Shown: positions 57,544-64,000 of the stretch, piece after piece
How positions within the stretch are numbered: position 1 is the first letter of the stretch
Layout of the letters: each line of letters opens with the position of its first letter
From: CBDEUK01 sp965250225
GTDB lineage: Bacteria > Pseudomonadota > Gammaproteobacteria > Eutrophobiales > Eutrophobiaceae
DNA length: 64,000 nt
Assembly (NCBI GenBank): GCA_965250225.1
Contig: CBDFNQ010000026.1
Coordinates: 1-64,000 of the forward strand
Direction of reading: 5' to 3'
Program-made: the position numbers and the translations under genes
Notes under the pieces: generated by a model
Database searches by the model: none
The model's input: the letters and a program-made list of their open reading frames with translations, nothing else
Told to the model about the DNA's origin: nothing

Positions 57544-60030
57544 ATGTTGCGTTTTACCTTCAATTTAGTGCTTTCTTTCTTTGCTCTTAGCCTGCTCACC
57601 GGTGTTGGACTGAGCATGTATTTTTTGCCACGACTGCCAGAAATCGAAACACTGCGTGACGTTAAGTTCCAAACTCCCTTAAGAGTTTACTCAGACAACC
57701 ACTCATTAATTGCTGAATTTGGTGAAAAAAGACGCCTCCCAATTACCATAGAACAAGTACCAGAACGCATGATTCATGCCATTTTAGCGGCTGAAGATGA
57801 TCGCTTTTATCAACATCCTGGAGTCGACTGGCAAGGCATTGCCAGAGCTGTAATAAGCCTCGCCAGAACTGGTGAGAAGAAACAGGGCGGCAGCACCATC
57901 ACTATGCAAGTCGCGAGAAATTTTTTTCTTGGACGGGAAAAAACCTATCTAAGAAAACTCAATGAAATTTTTCTAGCATTAAAAATTGAAAAAAAATTAA
58001 CAAAGAATGAAATTCTCGAACTGTATTTTAATAAAATTTATTTCGGTCAAAGAGCGTATGGGATCGCAACCGCGGCAAATATTTATTACGGCACTAAACT
58101 GGAAAACCTCACACTGGCACAAATGGCGGTACTGGCAGGATTGCCCAAGGCACCATCAACGACCAACCCGATCACCAACCCTGAAGCTGCATTACACAGA
58201 AGACAATACGTACTGGAACGTATGTTGAAGGTTGGCTACATCAGTGAAGAAGAGTTTCTGACCGCTGCCAATACAGAAACAACTGCACGATTACACACAA
58301 CGGATGTCGAACTCGAAGCCCATTATGTAGCAGAGATGGTACGCTCTGAATTGTTTAATCAATATGGTGCCGAAATCTATACCAGTGGTTTACATGTCTA
58401 TACAACGGTGATCGATAAAAATCAAAATGCTGCTAATCTGGCTGTTCGAAAGTCATTACTCGAATACGATGAACGCCACGGTTATCGAGGTTCTGAATCA
58501 CAATCGGAACTCTCACCTGACACGGACGAGGAGGCATGGACGGAATTATTAACAAAATTTTCTGTTGTGGCTGATCTCTATCCAGGACTGGTGATAGCGG
58601 TAAACGATAAAACCATACAAGTATTCATGACTGGCATCGGTATTGTGGATGTCGATTGGACTGGATTGAGCTGGGCCAGAAAATACATCAGTGAAAACCG
58701 TCGCGCTGCAAACCCTAAAGTCGCCAGCGAAATTGTTGCGCCAGGCGATATTATTCGGGTTATTGAAGACGCTGAAGGAAACTGGCGCTTATCGCAAATA
58801 CCGGAAGTGGAAGGCGCCCTGATCTCTCTCGATCCCAATAACGGAGCTACATTGGCACTGGTCGGAGGTTTTAACTTTTTTAAAAGCAAATTCAACCGTG
58901 TTACGCAAGCCAAACGTCAGGTAGGTTCAAGCTTTAAACCTTTTGTCTATTCCGCAGCACTGGAATCTGGTAAGACAGCCGCAAGTATTATTAACGATGC
59001 CCCAATCGTACTAAATGATCCTGGCATCGAGGATGAGTGGCGACCAGAAAATTATGGCCGTGACTACAAGGGTCCGATGCGAGTGCGACAGGCATTAACC
59101 CAATCACGCAATCTGGTTTCAATCCGTTTACTGAATAAAATGGGAGTTCCATTTGCACTGGATCATCTTGCCCGTTTTGGGTTTGATAAGGAACAACTGC
59201 CTAAAAATCTCTCTTTAGCTTTGGGTAGTGGTGAAATTACACCGTGGCAACAGGCAACAAGTTATAGCGTTTTTGCTAATGGCGGTTTTTCGATCGAACC
59301 CTATTTTATCAATCGTATTGAAAACTCAGATGGCATCATCATCTACCAGGCAAATCCCATCACTGTCTGTCGCAATTGTAAAGTCTCGGAATCTGAAGAA
59401 CCTGAGCAAATGCCGGATAATGTTACGGATAACCAACAACCTCAACTAGCAGATCTAACCGATACTGAAAATACTGATCCAGATATGTATCAGTCAATCC
59501 CATCAGTTGAGTTCAAACCTCATAGACCAAAGTATGCACAAAACGTAATTGAAGAAAGAAATATCTGGATCATGAACACAATTACCCGTGATGTCATAAG
59601 ATTCGGTACCGGAAGAAAAGCATTGAGTTTAGGAAGAAGTGATTTGTCGGGAAAAACTGGCACCACCAATGATCAACGAGATGCCTGGTTTTGCGGCTTT
59701 AACAGCGACCTAGTTAATGTGGTCTGGGTTGGCTTTGATAAATTCTTACCCCTGGGATCACGAGAAACAGGCGCCCGAGCCGCACTGCCAATGTGGATCG
59801 ATTATATGAAAGTGGCCCTGGATGGAAAACCAAACCACATAATGGAACGCCCTGAAGGGCTGGTAAATGTCAGGATCAATCCACTCACCGGCAAACCTAC
59901 AAGCTCGGACAATCCGGATGCTTTCTTCGAGTCGTTTCGCCATGAATATGCACCCAAGGTAAATCGTACTGACAACACATCATCACCCTATTCAAAAAAC
60001 AATCGCAGTGATATTCAGGATATCTTTTAA
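57544..60030 (+). CDS. mrcA: Penicillin-binding protein 1A (bifunctional)
   Basis: 828 aa. An N-terminal membrane anchor (residues 5-28). The glycosyltransferase 51 domain has AAEDDRFYQHPGVDWQG, GGSTITMQVARNFF and KNEILELYFNKIYFGQ. The transpeptidase domain has the active-site SSFKP, SRN and KTGTTN boxes. The gene, called ponA in Pseudomonas, is divergent from pilM as in that genus. It polymerises and cross-links peptidoglycan in the periplasm. Confidence 0.97.
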   Translation: MLRFTFNLVLSFFALSLLTGVGLSMYFLPRLPEIETLRDVKFQTPLRVYSDNHSLIAEFGEKRRLPITIEQVPERMIHAILAAEDDRFYQHPGVDWQGIARAVISLARTGEKKQGGSTITMQVARNFFLGREKTYLRKLNEIFLALKIEKKLTKNEILELYFNKIYFGQRAYGIATAANIYYGTKLENLTLAQMAVLAGLPKAPSTTNPITNPEAALHRRQYVLERMLKVGYISEEEFLTAANTETTARLHTTDVELEAHYVAEMVRSELFNQYGAEIYTSGLHVYTTVIDKNQNAANLAVRKSLLEYDERHGYRGSESQSELSPDTDEEAWTELLTKFSVVADLYPGLVIAVNDKTIQVFMTGIGIVDVDWTGLSWARKYISENRRAANPKVASEIVAPGDIIRVIEDAEGNWRLSQIPEVEGALISLDPNNGATLALVGGFNFFKSKFNRVTQAKRQVGSSFKPFVYSAALESGKTAASIINDAPIVLNDPGIEDEWRPENYGRDYKGPMRVRQALTQSRNLVSIRLLNKMGVPFALDHLARFGFDKEQLPKNLSLALGSGEITPWQQATSYSVFANGGFSIEPYFINRIENSDGIIIYQANPITVCRNCKVSESEEPEQMPDNVTDNQQPQLADLTDTENTDPDMYQSIPSVEFKPHRPKYAQNVIEERNIWIMNTITRDVIRFGTGRKALSLGRSDLSGKTGTTNDQRDAWFCGFNSDLVNVVWVGFDKFLPLGSRETGARAALPMWIDYMKVALDGKPNHIMERPEGLVNVRINPLTGKPTSSDNPDAFFESFRHEYAPKVNRTDNTSSPYSKNNRSDIQDIF

Positions 60031-60102
60031 GATAACTCTGATTAATTTATTACTAAATTATAAGTGTTTCATTAAAACTACACGTTCCAGTGTAAACATG
60101 TT

Positions 60103-62319
60103 ATGAACAAACTAACAAAGCGCATTGTTCTTCATGTAGCAATTCCTTCACCACTACGAAAATCTTTTGACTATCTTGCACCAGATAATTACAAATTAAA
60201 TGCATTAAAACCGGGGATAAGACTGCTCGTGCCGTTTGGTCATCGTAAGAAGTGCATTGGATTCCTGCTTTCAACCAGTCACAAAAGCGAATTGCCGGAT
60301 CACAAATTAAAAAAAATATTCGCTATCATCGATCAATCCCCACTATTAAATGCAAAACCACTTGAATTATTACGTTGGGCCTCACGCTACTATCAATACC
60401 CAGTAGGTGAAGTCATTTTCAACGCCTTGCCTGGTGTATTACGACAGGGAAAAGCATGTCGTTATCCCAGCGCCCGAATCTATAAAATGACCAGTCTCAA
60501 CATTGATCCACAAATACTCAATAAAGCACCGAAGCAAAAACTATTGTTGCAAAAATTTTTGACATCAAAAACCGAGCAAAATTTTAATGACATAAAAAAT
60601 TGGCAAGAATATTCTCCGCAAGCATTAAAAGCACTGGTCGAAAAAGAACTTCTGAAATCAAACGACATAATAATTACCCCGAATAATCTACTTGATGTCA
60701 AACAAGTTAATTTACCAGAATCAACTGCTACCCAGAACAGCGCTATAGAAACGATATTACAATCAGCTGATACGTTCAGTTGTTTCCTGTTAAACGGGGT
60801 TACTGGCAGCGGTAAAACTCAAGTCTACATGAAGGTCATTGAGCAAATTGTTCAAAGCGGCAAACAGGCGTTGATTTTATTACCCGAAATCGGTCTTACA
60901 CCACAATTTATTCAACGTTTCCAAATAGCCTTTAATACCGAAATCGGTTTATATCATTCGGGTTTGAGTGAACAGGAACGTCTCATGACCTGGATGAGGG
61001 CAGGAGACCAAACACTGTCTATTATCCTGGGGACACGTTCCAGCATATGGCTTGCGATGAAAAAACCTGGCGTGATCATAATCGATGAAGAACACGACCT
61101 TTCATATAAACAACAAGACGGTTTTCGTTATTCGGCACGTGATATCGCAGTGATCCGTGCGCAAAAAGAAAATATTCCGATCATCCTCGGCACAGCAACA
61201 CCGTCGATGGAAACATTACACAATGTGCAAGATGGACGATACCTGGAATTAAAATTACCCATGCGTATTGGCGATGCCGTCTTACCTGAGATACAAACGG
61301 TTGATCTCAAAGCCAGCCTTATGCAAGGTGCTTTATCACAAACATTAATCAAGGCCATGCAATCTGTTCTGAAAAAGCAACAGCAAGTCTTGTTATTCAT
61401 TAACCGTCGTGGCTTTGCTCCAGTAGTCCTCTGCCATCACTGTGGTCATGTTATTCATTGCAACCGCTGTGATAAGGCGATGACCTATCATAAGCAACGA
61501 CAAATCATCTGGTGTCATCATTGCGACCGCCAATTATCCATCAAGACCACATGCCCGGAATGTCATGAAAGCGAATGGGTCGAAGTGGGACACGGTACGG
61601 AACGCATTGAAGAAGACATACAATCCATTTTTCCTGAATATAGGATAGTCAGGATAGACCGTGACACTACACGCCATAAAGGCAAATTGGATGAATTTCT
61701 GCAACAAATACAATCTGGCGAAGCGCAGATTATGATCGGTACCCAGATGCTCGCTAAGGGCCATCATTTTCCTGATTTAACCCTGGTTGGAATTCTCGAT
61801 ATGGACAGCGGTCTCTACAGCACTGATTTTCGAGCCAGTGAACGTATGGCGCAACTACTTATACAGGTTAGCGGCCGCGCTGGAAGACATCAGGCCAAAG
61901 GTCTGGTACTGCTACAAACTCACCACCCGGACCACCCTTTGTTAAAGACACTCATTAAAAAAGGTTATGAATCTTTTTCCCAATTGCTGTTACAGGAACG
62001 CCGGGAAACGGGATTGCCACCATACAGCTACCATGTACTCTTACGCGCGGAAGCGACAAAACCTGGCTCGGTAGAGTTATTTTTAAACGACGCAAAACGG
62101 TCACTTACAAATCTGCAAACTGGACTTGGTATTTATGGCCCAATCATGGCACCTTTGCAACGCAAGGCCGGAAGGTTCAGAATGCAGTTATTGCTGGAAA
62201 CAAATCACCGCAGACAGTTTTCAAAATATTTGAATAACTGGACGCAGACACTTGCTGGTTTGAAATCCGCTCGGTCAGTACGCTGGAACCTGGACATTGA
62301 TCCACAGGACATGATGTAA
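60103..62319 (+). CDS. priA: Primosomal replication restart helicase PriA
   Basis: 738 aa. An N-terminal 3' DNA-binding domain (1-110), then helicase lobes with Walker A GVTGSGKTQVYMK and Walker B IIIDEEHDLSYKQQ. Zinc-binding Cys clusters lie at CHHCGHVIHCNRCDKA and CHHCDRQLSIKTTCPECHE. It restarts stalled replication forks. Separated from mrcA by 72 bases on the same strand. Confidence 0.97.
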   Translation: MNKLTKRIVLHVAIPSPLRKSFDYLAPDNYKLNALKPGIRLLVPFGHRKKCIGFLLSTSHKSELPDHKLKKIFAIIDQSPLLNAKPLELLRWASRYYQYPVGEVIFNALPGVLRQGKACRYPSARIYKMTSLNIDPQILNKAPKQKLLLQKFLTSKTEQNFNDIKNWQEYSPQALKALVEKELLKSNDIIITPNNLLDVKQVNLPESTATQNSAIETILQSADTFSCFLLNGVTGSGKTQVYMKVIEQIVQSGKQALILLPEIGLTPQFIQRFQIAFNTEIGLYHSGLSEQERLMTWMRAGDQTLSIILGTRSSIWLAMKKPGVIIIDEEHDLSYKQQDGFRYSARDIAVIRAQKENIPIILGTATPSMETLHNVQDGRYLELKLPMRIGDAVLPEIQTVDLKASLMQGALSQTLIKAMQSVLKKQQQVLLFINRRGFAPVVLCHHCGHVIHCNRCDKAMTYHKQRQIIWCHHCDRQLSIKTTCPECHESEWVEVGHGTERIEEDIQSIFPEYRIVRIDRDTTRHKGKLDEFLQQIQSGEAQIMIGTQMLAKGHHFPDLTLVGILDMDSGLYSTDFRASERMAQLLIQVSGRAGRHQAKGLVLLQTHHPDHPLLKTLIKKGYESFSQLLLQERRETGLPPYSYHVLLRAEATKPGSVELFLNDAKRSLTNLQTGLGIYGPIMAPLQRKAGRFRMQLLLETNHRRQFSKYLNNWTQTLAGLKSARSVRWNLDIDPQDMM

Positions 62320-62361
62320 AGTAAGGAACTCCATTTTACAAAAACACTCAAACCCATTGTT

Positions 62362-63024
62362 ATGGAAAAAAACATGACCTATAAACTCACTAAATTTCTA
62401 TGTTTTACTGGCTTTTTATTCAGTTATAGCATTTCAGTTGTCGCCTCTGACGAAGTCAACATTACACCTGTTCTGTTTTCTGTTGAGGTTCTGCACCAGG
62501 GAAAACCCGTTACCATTCAGCGAAATCAGGATCCGAAAAATACCGTCAATCCCGACTACGCGAAAACCTCGCGCAAGTGTCCACCTTTCTGCATACAGCC
62601 CATCAAAATCGCTGAGGGTGTTGAAACCATTGGTGAACTGGAAATGCTCGATTATCTCAAACAGATCAAAGAGGGTAATGACACTCTTCTTGTCATCGAC
62701 TCAAGAACGCCATCCTGGGTTAAAAAAGGCACTATTCCCGGCTCGATTAATATTCCGTGGACACAATTGAACCCTGCATCGGGAGCAGACCCTTTTGAGA
62801 TCGCTGATATTCTTGAAAAGGAATTCCATGCCCGTTCGACTGAAGGTCTGTGGAATTTTGATGATGCCAAAACACTGGTACTGTTTTGTAATGGCATGTG
62901 GTGTGGTCAATCTCCATCAAATATTCGTAGCTTACTAGGCTTTGGTTACCCAGCCCATAAAATCAAATGGTACCGAGGTGGTATGCAAAACTGGCATAAC
63001 CTTGGCCTGACAACAGTAAAGTAA
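62362..63024 (+). CDS. Exported rhodanese-domain protein
   Basis: 220 aa. A signal peptide (about 1-28, FLCFTGFLFSYSISVVAS) indicates export. Residues 75-85 hold a Cys pair (RKCPPFCIQPIKIAEGVET). The rhodanese domain (about 100-218) has LLVIDSRTPSWVKKGTIPGS and the active-site Cys in VLFCNGMWCGQSPSN. It probably handles sulfane sulfur or a thiol in the periplasm. It follows priA by 42 bases. Confidence 0.88.
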   Translation: MEKNMTYKLTKFLCFTGFLFSYSISVVASDEVNITPVLFSVEVLHQGKPVTIQRNQDPKNTVNPDYAKTSRKCPPFCIQPIKIAEGVETIGELEMLDYLKQIKEGNDTLLVIDSRTPSWVKKGTIPGSINIPWTQLNPASGADPFEIADILEKEFHARSTEGLWNFDDAKTLVLFCNGMWCGQSPSNIRSLLGFGYPAHKIKWYRGGMQNWHNLGLTTVK

Positions 63025-63105
63025 CCTTTCCGCCTGAAGTCCCTTTTACCGACACCCCACACACGTTAGAATGAGCGCCTTTTTCCAGAGGCATCTTCAT
63101 TGAAA

Positions 63106-63520
63106 CCTAGATCCCCCCAGTTGACCAGTGATGAAATATAATTATGTATTTCAAAAAAACAGCTTATAACATACTTCGCATTCATCCATTGGGTAAGTTC
63201 GCCTACTCATTTGCTTGCACATTTTTCAGATTCATTTACTTGACGGCGAAAGCCTTACGTAGAATGGCTGGTTTTTGCTCCAGCAAAACCAGCATACCGT
63301 ACGTCCTGTACATAACTATGTGCGACTTTTTAGTCGGCGCAAAGCTTCCGCATCCTTGCTCACGCTCCTTACCATTATCCATGCAGGTAACTGAACCTGA
63401 AAAACGCACTCTCAACGTGCCATTCTTTGTAAATAATTTACGGTGCAAACGAGTTAACACCATGGATGGCGTGTATTTAGCTTTTGCAGGAGCAAAAAGC
63501 TGTCAACTGAGGATTCTAGG
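63106..63520. mobile_element. Miniature inverted-repeat element (415 bp) at the argS start
   Basis: Imperfect terminal inverted repeats of about 21 bp: CCTAGATCCCCCCAGTTGAC at 63106-63125 and CCTAGAATCCTCAGTTGAC read from the other strand at 63520 down. A 6-bp direct repeat TTGAAA flanks it (63100-63105 and 63521-63526), a target duplication. No plausible gene inside. The right-hand TTGAAA contains the argS start codon. Confidence 0.85.
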
Positions 63521-64000
63521 TTGAAACAAGAGATCGTCGAACTGATCGTCGAATCAATAAACGCAGTTCAGCAAAAACAGTCACTGACTTTGACTTTTTC
63601 GCTACCTGATCAAATTCAGATCGATAATACACGCGATAGAAAACACGGTGACTATGCTAGTAATATCGCCCTGGTTTTAAGCAAACCAGCCGGTATGCCT
63701 CCGCGTGAATTGGCTGAGTTAATCGTTCAAAACATTCCTGAGTCGGACAACGTCCGCAAAATAGAAATCGCAGGCCCAGGATTTATAAACTTCTTTCTAA
63801 ATCAAACAGCACAATATTCCGTTATTGAAGAGATCCTCGATGCGGAAAAACTTTTCGGACATAGCAGGCTCGGTTCTGGCAAATCAATTTTGCTTGAGTT
63901 TGTCTCGGCAAACCCAACAGGCCCCCTCCATGTCGGACATGGTCGCGGAGCAGCCTATGGCGCGGTCGTAGCAAACCTTCTAACTGCTATCGGTTATCGG
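63521..64000 (+). CDS. argS: Arginyl-tRNA synthetase (partial)
   Basis: 160 codons, continuing past the window. The N-terminal domain begins LKQEIVELIVESINAVQQ from a TTG start at 63521. The class I HIGH-type motif appears as SANPTGPLHVGHGRGAAYG. The ribosome site GAGGA, 7 bases before TTG, lies within the right repeat of the inserted element. Before the insertion, GAGG at 63088-63091 would have served the same TTG. It charges tRNA-Arg. Confidence 0.93.
   Translation, partial: MKQEIVELIVESINAVQQKQSLTLTFSLPDQIQIDNTRDRKHGDYASNIALVLSKPAGMPPRELAELIVQNIPESDNVRKIEIAGPGFINFFLNQTAQYSVIEEILDAEKLFGHSRLGSGKSILLEFVSANPTGPLHVGHGRGAAYGAVVANLLTAIGYR

Noticed and set aside
63144..63524. 126-codon open frame between the rhodanese gene and argS.
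   Set aside because: It lies wholly inside the inverted-repeat element, has no ribosome site and resembles no protein.

Overview
The window looks like a chromosomal segment of a gammaproteobacterium with fairly AT-rich DNA. Two blocks follow the gene order seen near the origin in Pseudomonas-like gammaproteobacteria. The left block is tRNA-Tyr/Gly/Thr-tuf-tRNA-Trp-secE-nusG-rplK, tsaC-topA-smg-dprA-lysM and def-fmt-rsmB-DUF4390-ntrYX-trkAH. The right block is gltBD-damX-dgt-aroBK-pilQPONM, with ponA, priA and argS. I cannot name a genus from sequence reading alone.

Layout. Positions 1-19,950 are dense housekeeping genes: translation and secretion genes on the minus strand, the divergent def-fmt-rsmB operon, the NtrYX two-component system and Trk potassium uptake. 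Positions 19,950-41,250 form an accessory region of insertion sequences (two degenerate IS5-like, one IS200-like, one IS4, one IS110), many broken genes, a few unknown proteins and a DCD-type anti-phage nucleotide-depletion gene carrying one nonsense codon. A 3' fragment of a tRNA-Phe gene lies at its right edge. Positions 41,253-63,024 are again housekeeping: glutamate synthase, DamX, dGTPase, shikimate genes, type IV pilus assembly, PBP1A, PriA and a periplasmic rhodanese. The window ends in argS, whose leader has been invaded by a 415-bp miniature inverted-repeat element.

The most interesting block is 21,962-31,136. Its products, read through frameshifts and stops, are a LOG-type nucleotide phosphoribohydrolase, an adenine deaminase of the Aah1 type, two Rieske oxygenases resembling the HpxD/NdmA purine-oxidising group, a nucleoside/guanine deaminase, an AraC regulator, QueF, a phthalate-dioxygenase-type reductase and a NifS/IscS-like cysteine desulfurase. 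I infer a purine salvage and oxidation module (AMP to adenine to hypoxanthine to xanthine, with oxygenase chemistry in place of a molybdenum xanthine dehydrogenase). It is now decaying: only the deaminase and the AraC regulator are intact.

Other points of note are an NtrX with degraded AAA+ motifs and no GAFTGA loop, a one-base frameshift at the start of rplK, structured RNA candidates on both sides of the IS110 transposase, and a small unknown gene immediately downstream of the DCD gene.
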